NCBI RefSeq assembly: GCF_028416575.1
Contig: NZ_JAMQKB010000013.1
Location: 1 to 64,000, forward strand
DNA: 64,000 bases
From: Terrihalobacillus insolitus
Lineage (GTDB): Bacteria > Bacillota > Bacilli > Bacillales > Amphibacillaceae
Reading direction: 5' to 3'
In this document: in pieces, positions 1 through 8,546 of the stretch
Position numbering within the stretch: the first letter of the stretch is position 1
How the letters are laid out: each line of letters opens with the position of its first letter
Position numbers and translations under genes: made by a program
The notes under the pieces: generated by a model
Seen by the model: only the letters and a program-made list of their open reading frames with translations
Told to the model about the DNA's origin: nothing
Database searches by the model: none

Positions 1-117
1 AAGAAAACAAATCAGCATAATTAACTACAATAATGTTCCATAAATTTTTAAAATGAACAATTTCATTTAAGGGGGGTGCTTTTTTGCGCCAAAATTCAGC
101 ATAACCCCCATTTTCGT
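1..117. other. Non-coding left edge of window
   Basis: No convincing gene is visible. The stretch is AT-rich. A run of six G at about 71-76 can pair with a C-run near 105-111 to form a weak hairpin containing the T-tract. It may be the 3' flank of a gene lying outside the window; no function can be assigned. Confidence 0.3.
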
Positions 118-334
118 ATAAAAAGTCACCAAATGATAAGCTGCGCATCTCTTCGTTGGCTTGTTTTTCCGGTCCTTGGAAAAGAAACCCGCTTTTCCTT
201 CGTGCGATGTATATTCAGGGAAGCAATCCTTGTGCTCATGTAGGTTATTTCTACACTGCGCTCCTCAAAACTACGCCGCCTCGACCTGCTTGCTTCTAAT
301 TCGGCGACTTTTTGAACACGCACTTTTAGGAAAT
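118..334. repeat. Dispersed MITE-like repeat, copy 1
   Basis: This non-coding element shares its ends with two other copies in the window (6184-6340 and 61854-62191). The left end reads AAAAAGTCACCAAATGATAA and the right end reads GACTTTTTGAACACGCAC, so the ends are imperfect inverted repeats. The interior keeps the shared block CGCCTCGACCTGCTTGCTTC near the right side. The left terminus lacks the GAGG-TGTT start seen in the other copies, so this copy looks damaged on the left. Open reading frames across it (161-415 plus, 126-323 minus) match nothing I recognise and are treated as spurious. Confidence 0.75.
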
Positions 335-535
335 GCCTTACTTCTTTTTATTGGAACATTTGAGTGCGCTTCAAATCCTGCAAAAGACGTCGTGTTTTGT
401 CTAAGTTTAGGATAATTTTTATTAAGTTTTGCAATGTCTGAAATTCTGGTATTTCTACTGATTTCTGCAATGCTTCTTTCTATTTCATTGATTTATTCCT
501 TTTTTCATTCATTTTCATGGTTTGACAAAATGAAC

Positions 536-563
536 TTGAATTGCTCCAAATACAATATATAGT
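536..563 (+). promoter_or_regulatory. Probable sigma-A promoter of nrdJ
   Basis: A -35 like TTGAAT (536-541) and a -10 like TATAGT (558-563) are 16 bases apart, about 140 bases upstream of the nrdJ start. The -10 lies inside the first NrdR box, the expected arrangement for repression. A TTGACA at 522-527 is also present but has no well-spaced -10. The assignment is inference from consensus. Confidence 0.5.
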
Positions 564-596
564 ATAAATTTTTATTTTGAACACAATATATATTGT
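550..596. promoter_or_regulatory. Pair of NrdR boxes upstream of nrdJ
   Basis: Two 16-base near-palindromes match the NrdR box consensus ACACWATATATWGTGT. The first, 550-565, agrees at 14 of 16 positions and the second, 581-596, at 15 of 16. Their starts are 31 bases apart, three helical turns, which is the usual spacing of NrdR operator pairs. NrdR is the ATP/dATP-sensing repressor of ribonucleotide reductase genes, so this places nrdJ under nucleotide control. The repressor gene itself is not in the window. Confidence 0.85.
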
Positions 597-700
597 TTTA
601 ATTTAGTTGAATGTGGTATGTTAATAGTGGATTAAAAACTAGCATCAGTTGAGTAGTCTAACAGAAATAATATAAAAGTGGAAGAGGAGATGGTAAGTAG

Positions 701-1267
701 ATGGCAATACTCACCAAAAACGAACTGGGGATTAATGTCGAAAAATTGAACAAAGACATTCGCTTATTTCCCCAAGTACATGAAATCACCGAAGATATGA
801 CGTTGACCCATAAGGGAGTTTCACGACTTGTCATGCTGGATCGGTATGCTTTTAAGGATACTGAAAAAATCACGTTAACAGAAGGTGATTTTGTTGTATT
901 AACTGTAAAAGCTGATCCGAAGTTCCCGGCAAGAGGTCTAGGTTTTGTGAAATCGATCAACTTGGTAGATAAAACAGCAGATATCAAAGTGGATAAAGAG
1001 TTTGTTTCCGTACTAGATAACGATGACGAAATTGAATCTGGTGTTGTTACAAGATCTTTAGATGTCATTGACAAGCCATTAGAGGTTTTCTACGAGCAGA
1101 TTGCAAAAAGAAATGCAACTGGTTTAGCAAAAGTAGAGAATACAGATGAAAAACAGCAGGAGTGGTTTCATCATTTTTACAATGAATTATCAAGCTTAAA
1201 CTTCATCCCTGCTGGACGTGTGTTATATGGAGCTGGAGCTGATACAGACGTTACTTACTTTAATTGT
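701..1267 (+). CDS. nrdJ: Adenosylcobalamin-dependent ribonucleotide reductase, exon 1
   Basis: This is the N-terminal 189 codons of a class II (B12-dependent) ribonucleoside-diphosphate reductase, which makes deoxyribonucleotides in the cytoplasm. The ATG at 701 follows an AGAGGAGA ribosome site at 683-690. The coding match runs through GRVLYGAGADTDVTYFNC and breaks exactly after the TGT codon at 1265-1267. After this codon the frame continues only into VCNVA and a stop, which is not family sequence. The family sequence resumes with YVMPYIKDSREG at 4156. Splicing the group II intron (1268-4155) restores an in-frame protein of about 851 residues, the usual size for Bacillus NrdJ. The interrupted cysteine is a conserved family residue, probably one of the redox-active pair. 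Confidence 0.9.
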
Positions 1268-2101
1268 GTATGCAACGTTGCTTAACCGAAAAAGAGTGGG
1301 AAACCACCTACAAGGTTAGCGAGCAAAACTAATTTGCTTAACTTCAAAAACGATCCACGGGTGAAATTCCCGGACCATCTGAATTTCGGCAGATGATGAG
1401 TGAATCTGATCCTGCGACATGCTAGTACAAATCCCTGTATCTAGTCTGAAGTTCGCTGAAGACGGCGAAACCTGTTTGACCTTTATAAAGGAGAAACAGA
1501 AAGTAGTCGGGATGCCACAAAATGAATATGGTGAGAATGTTCCTAGTATTGGCATATTAAAGGAACTGACGAACCTTCGAATGTACGGCTCGTTAAAGTA
1601 CTCTTACAGAGATGTAAGAGGGCCCAAAGTGGCTTTCAATCATGGCAGGGTGTATTGCAGTTTGCACCAGCTATATTTATCCCATAGAGGATATTTGCCT
1701 AGAGTCCCTCCGAAAACGGACAAAAAGGTGATTGACGGGTTAAAGAAGGCACCTAAATTCATATGGAAGGCTAGTTTTTGAGGAACGTTGGAAGCCAACA
1801 AGAGAATGCTAAGGGTGGGAATTTACCTCGATGTCTCTAAACAGGAGGAAATGCCTGTTGAATGTTGGTGGCGGTTAGCCCGTAGTAGTCTTAACCCATA
1901 GTAAACGATAAACGTTGAAAGTTCTTAGCCTAGCTGGGCGGAACAAGGGAATAACCTATGGTAATGGCGAAGGGGCATAGTCTACTGTTGGTTTTAGCAA
2001 AACTCAATAAGATTATCAGTAACACTAACTTGTTAAGGATGCCGTGGAGCATACCTGATTAAAGCCATACTCACCCAAATAACCATAAGGGGGTGATGCC
2101 T

Positions 2102-4042
2102 ATGGTACAAAAACTTAACTATCCGAACACCGAAAATGAATTACGTGGAATACAGGATGAGATGTTCAAAATTTCCAAGGAGGCATTCGACCGAGGCAAA
2201 AGACCTAGTTTCAAAGACCTCATTGAAATAGCCAAATCGGAAACAGTCATCATCTCAGCTATTCACAAAGTTAAAGCCAATAAAGGAAGTAAAACTCCAG
2301 GCGTAGATGGTAAAGATATCAACGATATCCTTCAAATGGAATATGAAGAGGTAATAACACTTTTCCAAAACCATCTAGATTGGTACAAACCTAAACCAGT
2401 TCGACGCAAAATGATTGACAAACCCGGTAAAAAGGAAAAACGCCCATTAGGGATACCCACAATCGAAGACAGAATAGTGCAGGAATGCGTAAGAATAACA
2501 ATCGAGCCAATCCTAGAGGCACAATTCTTCCACCACTCGTATGGTTTTAGACCAATGAGGGGAGCTAGCCAAGCACTATACAGAATTAGCGATTTAGCCC
2601 ACACTACGGGCTACAAATGGGTCATTGAAGGAGATATCAGCAAATTCTTTGATAAAATAAACCACACCGTACTTCTGAAAAGACTGTATGGAATGGGTAT
2701 AAAAGATCGAAGAATGCTAATGGTCATAAAGAGTATGCTTAAGGCGGGTGTATTTAAGGAAATCCGCTACAACGAGTTGGGAACACCCCAAGGTGGCATA
2801 ATCTCTCCTCTCCTTGCAAACGTCTATTTGGACGCATTCGACCAATGGATGAGTAGCAATTGGGAAGGAAAGGAAACCAGACACACATACTCAAGACAAG
2901 ATGTTAAAATCAATGCCCTAAAGAAAAGGTCAAACCTTAAACCGGCTTACCTAATCAGATATGCAGACGACTGGGTTGTACTAACCAATAGCCAGAATAA
3001 TGCCTTAAAATGGAAACATAAAATCGGCGTGTTTCTCAAAGATGAACTCAAACTTGAGCTGTCGGAAGAGAAAACAAAGATTACAAACATCCAAAAAAGG
3101 CACATCACATTCCTTGGCTTTAACTACAAACGTGTACCAGGGAAATCTAAACAAGGAAAAGGCTTTGTATCCAAAAGCACTCCAAACAGAGAAAAATTTG
3201 CCAAGAAAATTGGACAAATTAAAAAAGATTTATATATGGTCCGCATGAGAGATACTCATGATAAGAAAATTAACGACCTAATAAAAATCAACTCTAAAAT
3301 AAGGGGAATATTGAATTATTTTCAATACGCTTCAGATATAAGCATCCTTACACAGAAATATTCCAGGGTATTAAGCTATGCAGCTTGGAACTCAATAGCA
3401 CCTATCGGTGCCACATGGAAGAAAGCTAAATCAGTGGATAACCTTCTAGGAGTACACTCCAAATATGACACCAAACTTCCAGCAATTCCTATCAAACCTT
3501 TATCAAAGGAAGACAGGAAGAAGCTAAAGAAGAAAAAGTCAAAGGGTGAGGAGGAACAGCTTTTCTTAGGGGTAACGAATCTATCGTTCGTAACCTTTAA
3601 AAAAGGAAAAGCCAAGTCTCCAAATGAAACTCCATTCACGGCAAAGGGTAGAGAAATCTACGAAAGCCGGACGAAGAAGAAACCACCGAAAGCGAGAGCA
3701 GACGAGCTAAGAAGCTTAGGGTTAGCTCACGCAATAGCCTACGCCAAACGGGAACCAAGGAAACAAAAATACTCCTTTGAGTACATAATGAACAGATGTT
3801 ATGCGTTCATTAGGGACAAAGGGAAATGTAGAATATGCAATGAGTATCTAGAGGCTAATCGCACTCATACACATCATGTTAACCCAAAGCTTCCTCTTGA
3901 TCTCATAAATAAAGTCAACAATTTAGCGAGTATGCATATTAAATGCCATAGCTTATTACACAACGGAGACATTTCCAAACTGGACACGAAGAAACGTAAA
4001 AAAATCGAAAAGTTCAGAGAAAAGTTAGAAACAAGTTACTGA
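2102..4042 (+). CDS. ltrA: Group II intron reverse transcriptase/maturase with HNH endonuclease
   Basis: This 646-residue intron-encoded protein supports splicing and retrohoming of the surrounding intron. The RT domain has the order expected for group II RTs: RPLGIPTIEDRIVQ, the fingers/palm block IEGDISKFFDKI, GTPQGGIISPLLANVYLD and the catalytic YADD (followed by W). A maturase (domain X) region follows. The C-terminus is an HNH-type nuclease with CRIC, THHVNP and MHIKCHSLLHNG, so target-primed reverse transcription is expected. The ATG at 2102 is eight bases downstream of AAGGGGG and is preferred over the in-frame GTG at 2093. No frameshift or stop interrupts it. The exact intron class cannot be decided by eye. 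Confidence 0.93.
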   Translation: MVQKLNYPNTENELRGIQDEMFKISKEAFDRGKRPSFKDLIEIAKSETVIISAIHKVKANKGSKTPGVDGKDINDILQMEYEEVITLFQNHLDWYKPKPVRRKMIDKPGKKEKRPLGIPTIEDRIVQECVRITIEPILEAQFFHHSYGFRPMRGASQALYRISDLAHTTGYKWVIEGDISKFFDKINHTVLLKRLYGMGIKDRRMLMVIKSMLKAGVFKEIRYNELGTPQGGIISPLLANVYLDAFDQWMSSNWEGKETRHTYSRQDVKINALKKRSNLKPAYLIRYADDWVVLTNSQNNALKWKHKIGVFLKDELKLELSEEKTKITNIQKRHITFLGFNYKRVPGKSKQGKGFVSKSTPNREKFAKKIGQIKKDLYMVRMRDTHDKKINDLIKINSKIRGILNYFQYASDISILTQKYSRVLSYAAWNSIAPIGATWKKAKSVDNLLGVHSKYDTKLPAIPIKPLSKEDRKKLKKKKSKGEEEQLFLGVTNLSFVTFKKGKAKSPNETPFTAKGREIYESRTKKKPPKARADELRSLGLAHAIAYAKREPRKQKYSFEYIMNRCYAFIRDKGKCRICNEYLEANRTHTHHVNPKLPLDLINKVNNLASMHIKCHSLLHNGDISKLDTKKRKKIEKFREKLETSY

Positions 4043-4058
4043 TATAACAGTAGATGGG

Positions 4059-4155
4059 GCGCCGTGTGCGGTGAAAGTCGCACGCACGGTGTTAGGCGGG
4101 GGAAAATAAGTAATCTTAACAGGTCAAGCTGAAGATGAACATTACCTATCGCTAC
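4059..4155 (+). ncRNA. Group II intron domains V and VI
   Basis: Domain V is visible as GCCGTGTGCGG, a GAAA-type loop and the complementary arm GTCGCACGCACGG (about 4059-4092). It is followed by a G-rich linker and a domain VI stem that should hold the branch-point adenosine. The intron ends in AC at 4155. These are the catalytic core elements of the ribozyme. The domain V assignment is strong; the domain VI pairing was not modelled. Confidence 0.85.
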
Positions 4156-6144
4156 TATGTAATGCCATACATCAAAGACTCTAGAGAAGGAATATCTGAT
4201 CATCGTAAACAGGTGATGGAGATTATGAGTCGAGGTGGTGGAGTTGGTACAAACGGTTCCACTCTTCGTCCAAGAAATACACTTGCAAGAGGGGTGAATG
4301 GAAAATCATCTGGTTCTGTATCATGGCTAGATGATATTGCAAAACTAACCCATCTCGTTGAACAAGGTGGCTCCCGTCGTGGAGCACAGATGATTATGTT
4401 AGCAGACTGGCATCCAGATATTATTGAATTCATTATTTCAAAAATGCAAAATCCTCGGATCTTACGTTTCTTAATTGAAAACTCAGAGGATGAGCAAATC
4501 AAACGACTAGCTAAAGAAAAGCTGAAATTCACACCTCTTACAGAAACGGAAAGAGATTTGTACCAAGGTATTGTGAATTATAAAAATATGCCAGGTCAAG
4601 GTGGGTTTACAGATAATGCGATAAAAGAAGCCGAAGAAAAGCTACAAACTGGTGGAACCTATGCTGTTCATAATTCAGAATTCTTAACTGGAGCAAATAT
4701 TTCAATTTGTTTAACAAAAGAATTTATGGATGCAGTTGAAGATGATGGAGAGTACAAGTTGCGCTTCCCAAATGTTGAAAATTATACAGAACAGGAAATG
4801 CAAGAGTACAATGAAACGTGGCATGAGGTAGGAGATGTCCGTAAGTGGGAAGAAATGGGTTATGGTGTTCGGGTGTATCGCCGTCTTAAAGCGAAAGAGC
4901 TTTGGAACCTAATCAACATTTGTGCTACCTACTCAGCGGAACCTGGAATTTTCTTTATTGATAATGCAAATGACATGACGAATGCAAAAGCATATGGTCA
5001 ACAAGTAGTTGCAACAAATCCGTGTGGTGAACAACCTCTTGCACCATTTTCTGTCTGTAATTTAGCTGCTGTTAACTTGGCATCTGTTGCGGACAAACAA
5101 AATAAGCAAGTCAACTTTGAAAAACTTAAGAATACCGTTGAAATTGGGGTTCGTATGCAGGATAATGTTATTGATGCTACTCCATATTTCTTAGAAGAAA
5201 ATAAAAAACAAGCACTTGGTGAACGCCGCGTCGGATTAGGTGTAATGGGATTACACGATTTGTTGATCTACTGTGAAACAGAATATGGCTCAACAGAAGG
5301 AAATGAACTCGTAGACAAAATCTTTGAAACAATTGCAACAACTGCGTATCGTACTTCAGTAGAACTAGCGAAAGAAAAGGGAAGCTTTCCATTCCTTGTA
5401 GGCGAAACTGAACAAGAAACGAAGGCATTGCGTCAACGTTTTATTCATACAGGGTACGTAAAAAAACTTCCAGAAGATATACGGGAAAGCATTTTGAAAT
5501 ACGGAATTAGAAATTCACATCTATTAACTGTCGCTCCAACTGGAAGCACAGGGACAATGGTTGGCGTGAGCACGGGATTAGAACCGTATTTTTCCTTTTC
5601 TTATTATAGAAGCGGAAGATTAGGCAAGTTCATCGAAGTAAAGGCAGCGATTGTTCAAGAATACTTAGACAGTCATCCAGATCAAGATTCAGAAAAACTG
5701 CCAGAATGGTTTGTTACTGCAATGGAACTATCACCTGAAGCCCATGCAGATACACAATGTGTGATTCAAAAATGGGTAGATAGCTCGATTTCAAAAACGG
5801 TCAATGCACCTAGAGGATATGCAGTAGAACAAGTAGAGAATGTGTATCGTCGTCTTTATAAAGGTGGAGCAAAAGGTGGTACCGTTTATGTTGATGGTAG
5901 TCGTGATACCCAAGTCCTAACGTTAAAGGCAGAAGATAACAGCTTTGACGAAACAGAACAACAAACAACCAACAAACCACACGTTGTATTAATGGACACA
6001 GTACATGAATTGGAGAAAACCAATGTTACGATAGGCTCAGAAGTAGGCGATACTTGTCCAGTTTGCCGAAAAGGAACGGTAGAAGATGTTGGTGGATGTA
6101 ATACGTGTACAAATTGTAATGCACAATTAAAATGTGGGCTATAA
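4156..6144 (+). CDS. nrdJ: Adenosylcobalamin-dependent ribonucleotide reductase, exon 2
   Basis: This exon carries residues 190-851 of NrdJ. It opens with YVMPYIKDSREGISDHRKQ and contains the glycine-rich SRGGGVGTNGSTLRPR. NPCGEQPLAPFSVCN lies at about residue 477 and holds the radical-site Cys and Glu. The phosphate-binding segment APTGSTGTMVGVSTG follows. The C-terminus is a Cys-rich tail (CPVC, CNTCTNC) that presumably re-reduces the active site. The frame is in phase with exon 1 only after intron removal; an upstream ATG at 4135 lies in intron sequence and is not a start. No other class of reductase is in the window, so whether the cell depends on this gene cannot be judged here. Confidence 0.92.
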   Translation, partial: YVMPYIKDSREGISDHRKQVMEIMSRGGGVGTNGSTLRPRNTLARGVNGKSSGSVSWLDDIAKLTHLVEQGGSRRGAQMIMLADWHPDIIEFIISKMQNPRILRFLIENSEDEQIKRLAKEKLKFTPLTETERDLYQGIVNYKNMPGQGGFTDNAIKEAEEKLQTGGTYAVHNSEFLTGANISICLTKEFMDAVEDDGEYKLRFPNVENYTEQEMQEYNETWHEVGDVRKWEEMGYGVRVYRRLKAKELWNLINICATYSAEPGIFFIDNANDMTNAKAYGQQVVATNPCGEQPLAPFSVCNLAAVNLASVADKQNKQVNFEKLKNTVEIGVRMQDNVIDATPYFLEENKKQALGERRVGLGVMGLHDLLIYCETEYGSTEGNELVDKIFETIATTAYRTSVELAKEKGSFPFLVGETEQETKALRQRFIHTGYVKKLPEDIRESILKYGIRNSHLLTVAPTGSTGTMVGVSTGLEPYFSFSYYRSGRLGKFIEVKAAIVQEYLDSHPDQDSEKLPEWFVTAMELSPEAHADTQCVIQKWVDSSISKTVNAPRGYAVEQVENVYRRLYKGGAKGGTVYVDGSRDTQVLTLKAEDNSFDETEQQTTNKPHVVLMDTVHELEKTNVTIGSEVGDTCPVCRKGTVEDVGGCNTCTNCNAQLKCGL

Positions 6145-6153
6145 TTGTAAAGC

Positions 6154-6183
6154 AGGGGCTACGATTCTTAGTAGCCCCTTTTA
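6154..6183 (+). terminator. Rho-independent terminator after nrdJ
   Basis: The stem AGGGGCTAC / GTAGCCCCT (6154-6162 with 6171-6179) has an 8-base loop and is followed by TTTT. It lies ten bases past the nrdJ stop. Confidence 0.85.
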
Positions 6184-6340
6184 GAGGTTGTTTAAAAAGT
6201 CACCAAATGATAAGCGGCGCATCTCTTCGTTGGCTTGTTTTTCCGTTACTCACGTATTAAAAGCATACGTTCCGTTACTCAAAACTACGCCGCCTCGACC
6301 TGCTTGCTTCTAATTTGCTGACTTTTTGAACACGCACTTA
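6184..6340. repeat. Dispersed MITE-like repeat, copy 2
   Basis: This is the shortest copy of the element, directly after the nrdJ terminator. It starts GAGGTTGTTTAAAAAGTCAC and ends CTGACTTTTTGAACACGCAC. The outer 25 bases are imperfect inverted repeats of each other. It contains the internal block CGCCTCGACCTGCTTGCTTC. The flanks CCCTTTTA (left) and CACTTATA (right) agree at six of eight positions, like a decayed target duplication. It encodes nothing, so it would need a transposase from elsewhere. Confidence 0.75.
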
Positions 6341-6465
6341 TAATGGTGACTTGCCAAATTGATTTATCTTTCTGAAGACTATAGATGCTCTTGTTTCGGT
6401 TATGAAACTGGTGTATCATTTTAATAGCTAGTCATAATAGAAATCGGGAGAAATGGAGGATCGTA

Positions 6466-6885
6466 ATGACCACACCAAGCATGGAAGATTATATCGAACA
6501 AATCTATTTATTAATAGAAACAAAAGGATACGCTAGGGTTTCAGATATTGCTGAATCGTTAAACGTGCATCCTTCCTCCGTTACGAAAATGGTTCAAAAA
6601 TTAGATAAAGATGCCTATTTAAAGTATGAAAAATATAGAGGACTAATACTGACGTCAAAAGGACATAAGATAGGAAAGCGCCTCGTTTATCGACACGATT
6701 TATTGGAGCAGTTTTTAGAAATTATAGGAGTGGAACAGGAAAAAATATACGAGGATGTTGAAGGAATAGAGCATCATCTAAGTTGGAACTCCATTGACCG
6801 TATAGGGGATCTCGTGCAATTCTTTGAAGAGGATAAAACAAGGATTCAAGGTCTTCGGAAAGTGCAACAAAATAACGAAGAATAA
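6466..6885 (+). CDS. mntR: Manganese-responsive transcriptional repressor MntR
   Basis: This 139-residue DtxR-family protein senses Mn(II) and represses manganese importers. It has an N-terminal winged helix ([22 protein letters not shown]) and a metal-binding dimerisation domain. All six Mn ligands known from B. subtilis MntR are present at the same positions: D8, E11, H77, E99, E102 and H103. The length matches the short MntR type without an SH3 domain. The start follows a TGGAGG site. The gene is monocistronic, between repeat copy 2 and a terminator shared with yqhP, and no manganese transporter lies nearby. Confidence 0.96.
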   Translation: MTTPSMEDYIEQIYLLIETKGYARVSDIAESLNVHPSSVTKMVQKLDKDAYLKYEKYRGLILTSKGHKIGKRLVYRHDLLEQFLEIIGVEQEKIYEDVEGIEHHLSWNSIDRIGDLVQFFEEDKTRIQGLRKVQQNNEE

Positions 6886-6962
6886 AAAATGAACAAGATC
6901 CAATTCATATAGTGGGTAGTCATATCATTCTGCTTAGAAACATATGAGAGTCTAAATAGAAA

Positions 6963-6994
6963 AAAATCGAGCCATTAAAAAGTAGCTCGATTTT
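6963..6994. terminator. Bidirectional terminator between mntR and yqhP
   Basis: The stem AATCGAGC / GCTCGATT has an A-run on its left and a T-run on its right, so it can terminate mntR (plus) and yqhP (minus). It overlaps the last codons and stop of yqhP. Confidence 0.8.
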
Positions 6995-7358
6995 TTCGTT
7001 TCTGCTTGTTTCCTTCTATAACCTTTAAATGGGTAGGTCTTGTTTTAGATAACCTGCTTTTTTGTGTTAACGGAGCTTTCTTTTTTATTGTATGGGATAA
7101 CGTTTTTTTCGACGGAACATCATTCTTATATTTCTTTTTTGTTTGCCGAACCGCTTTTTTGTATTTCCTCATTTCATTTGAGGTTCGCTTTCTTAGAAAA
7201 AAGAAATAAACCAACCCGTACATTGCAGCCCCGATTGCAGCCATCATTACTAAACTGGATAGAAGAGATGTTGTGTTTGTCGCTAGCTGTGTGACAAATC
7301 CAAAAATCGCGAGGCCAATAAGCAAATAAACAAATAGAGACAGCTTATGGCGAATCAT
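6975..7358 (-). CDS. yqhP: YqhP/SA1362-family membrane protein
   Basis: This 127-residue protein of unknown function matches the SA1362/YqhP family by layout. It has two hydrophobic segments at about residues 5-25 and 33-53, followed by a strongly basic cytoplasmic tail (RKRTSNEMRKYKKAVRQTKKKYK). The ATG at 7358 is chosen because a GGGAGG site sits ten bases before it; an in-frame ATG at 7379 lies upstream of that site. It lies opposite its neighbours, where B. subtilis carries yqhP between mntR and yqhR. No catalytic motif is visible. Confidence 0.75.
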   Translation of the reverse strand: MIRHKLSLFVYLLIGLAIFGFVTQLATNTTSLLSSLVMMAAIGAAMYGLVYFFFLRKRTSNEMRKYKKAVRQTKKKYKNDVPSKKTLSHTIKKKAPLTQKSRLSKTRPTHLKVIEGNKQKRKNRATF

Positions 7359-7379
7359 TAAATTAAATCCTCCCTTCAC

Positions 7380-7910
7380 TATGTCATCGACTTACACTGC
7401 CTTACTATTCTGTATACCACAATTTGCATCATTTTCATCCTATTCTAGAACATTTTAACGAATGGATTGCTACATATACTTGGTTGTTTTAGATTGCTTG
7501 GATTCATTAGCAGATGCTAGAGTCTGGATTTAAAAGTGAGAATTAGCAATAGTGTAAGTGAAACAATATACAAGTAACCGAGAATAGTAAAAGTTTAAAA
7601 GCCGTCGAACTTGCTAGAATAATGACAACAACCCCAAAAACGCAGCATTAAACTTCTATCTACATTAAATTCTTTCCTTTTTAGAGAAAAATATTCAACA
7701 CGATCATCTTTTCTTATTTCTAATTTTTAAAAGTAAATACATAACACTTTCTACAATAACTTGCTTACCGTGTTAGGGCATTTTCAAACATTTTAGTCGG
7801 CCACTTTTCATGTTGTTATCATCTATTTTACTACAAAATAAGTCCTTTTTCATTACTGTTTTGATCATAGTAAGACGGATGAATGGAACGAATTTGGGTC
7901 ATCCTAATGG
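7380..7910. other. Intergenic gap with no recognised gene
   Basis: About 530 AT-rich bases separate yqhP and yqhR. I find no coding frame with a ribosome site, no RNA motif and no repeat in them. B. subtilis has yqhQ at this position; no trace of it is recognisable here. The divergent promoters of yqhP and yqhR must lie at the two ends but cannot be fixed by eye. Confidence 0.5.
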
Positions 7911-7925
7911 GTGGAGGTGTCGTTT

Positions 7926-8444
7926 ATGGAGAAAGAAAAATTAGAACAAAATCAGAATCAAAATGAAAAGCCGATGTCTGCCTTTGTTAAAGCAATCGTG
8001 ACAGGAGTAATAGGGGGGCTTTTGTGGAGTTTTTTAGGTGCGGTTACCCATTATTTTAATTTTAGTTCCGTATCTCCTGCAACTTTTTTAATCCGATCAT
8101 GGCTTCAAACAAAATGGTCTGACGGTTGGCTAGGGGAACTGTTAGCCATCATAGCGCTTGGTCTTATCTCCATTTTAATAGCCATACTCTATTATGCTTT
8201 GCTAAGAAAGATGAAAGGAATATGGCCTTCCATTGTATTCGGAGTTGTCCTGTGGTTTTTAGTATTCTACTTATTACAACCAATTTTTCCAAATATAAAG
8301 TCAATGACGAAACTTACTAGTGACACAGTGGTGACAACTGTCTGCCTTTTTATCCTATATGGAACCTTTATCGGATATTCCATTTCCTATGAGTATTATG
8401 ATTCCATTAAGCAAAACGAACCGAAATCGAAAGCAGAAACGTAA
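7926..8444 (+). CDS. yqhR: YqhR-family conserved membrane protein
   Basis: This 172-residue integral membrane protein has a short charged N-terminus (KEKLEQNQNQNEK) and about four transmembrane segments, then a hydrophilic tail. The start at 7926 follows TGGAGGTG by eight bases; an in-frame GTG at 7911 overlaps that ribosome site and is rejected. The position directly upstream of aroQ matches B. subtilis yqhR. The function is unknown and no catalytic motif is visible. It may share a transcript with aroQ, since only a hairpin without a T-run separates them. Confidence 0.75.
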   Translation: MEKEKLEQNQNQNEKPMSAFVKAIVTGVIGGLLWSFLGAVTHYFNFSSVSPATFLIRSWLQTKWSDGWLGELLAIIALGLISILIAILYYALLRKMKGIWPSIVFGVVLWFLVFYLLQPIFPNIKSMTKLTSDTVVTTVCLFILYGTFIGYSISYEYYDSIKQNEPKSKAET

Positions 8445-8475
8445 TATAGAAAGCACGACATGTTCAACTTACAAA

Positions 8476-8506
8476 GACCATCTAATTGTGATAAACTTAG
8501 ATGGTC
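8476..8506. other. Perfect 10-bp hairpin between yqhR and aroQ
   Basis: GACCATCTAA (8476-8485) and TTAGATGGTC (8497-8506) are perfect complements around an 11-base loop. No T-run follows, so it is not a standard intrinsic terminator. It may protect an mRNA end or bind a regulator; this is inference. Confidence 0.5.
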
Positions 8507-8546
8507 AAACGTTATTTTCGATATTGTATAGGAGTGAGGGGAGTAT

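Larger units (their letters stand above)
1268..4155 (+). mobile_element. Group II intron inserted in nrdJ
   Basis: A 2.9-kb self-splicing retroelement interrupts nrdJ in the sense orientation. The boundaries are set by the conserved NrdJ reading frame: exon 1 ends with TGT at 1267 and exon 2 starts with TAT at 4156. The intron then begins GTATG, a variant of the GUGYG consensus, and ends with AC, matching the AY rule. A structured 5' ribozyme region of about 830 bases precedes the protein gene (2102-4042). A textbook domain V hairpin with a GAAA tetraloop lies at about 4059-4092, followed by domain VI. An open frame at 1419-1781 lies in ribozyme sequence and is spurious. Both parts look intact, so the intron is probably active or recently so; splicing is required for NrdJ production. 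Confidence 0.92.

Noticed and set aside
126-323. Frames on the minus strand across repeats and across strong genes
   Set aside because: They are shadows of genes or repeats with no ribosome sites or family matches.
161-415. 84-codon open frame over repeat copy 1
   Set aside because: Its sequence is shared by the dispersed non-coding element and the frame is not kept in copy 2; there is no ribosome site.
522-527. TTGACA as the nrdJ -35
   Set aside because: No -10 lies 16-18 bases downstream; the TTGAAT at 536 is better spaced to TATAGT.
1419-1781. 120-codon open frame in the 5' part of the intron
   Set aside because: It lies in the ribozyme region of the group II intron and shows no protein family; structure explains the sequence.
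4135-4155. Start of a separate truncated nrdJ at 4135
   Set aside because: The 21 bases are the end of the intron; NrdJ-like sequence begins exactly at 4156, in phase with exon 1.
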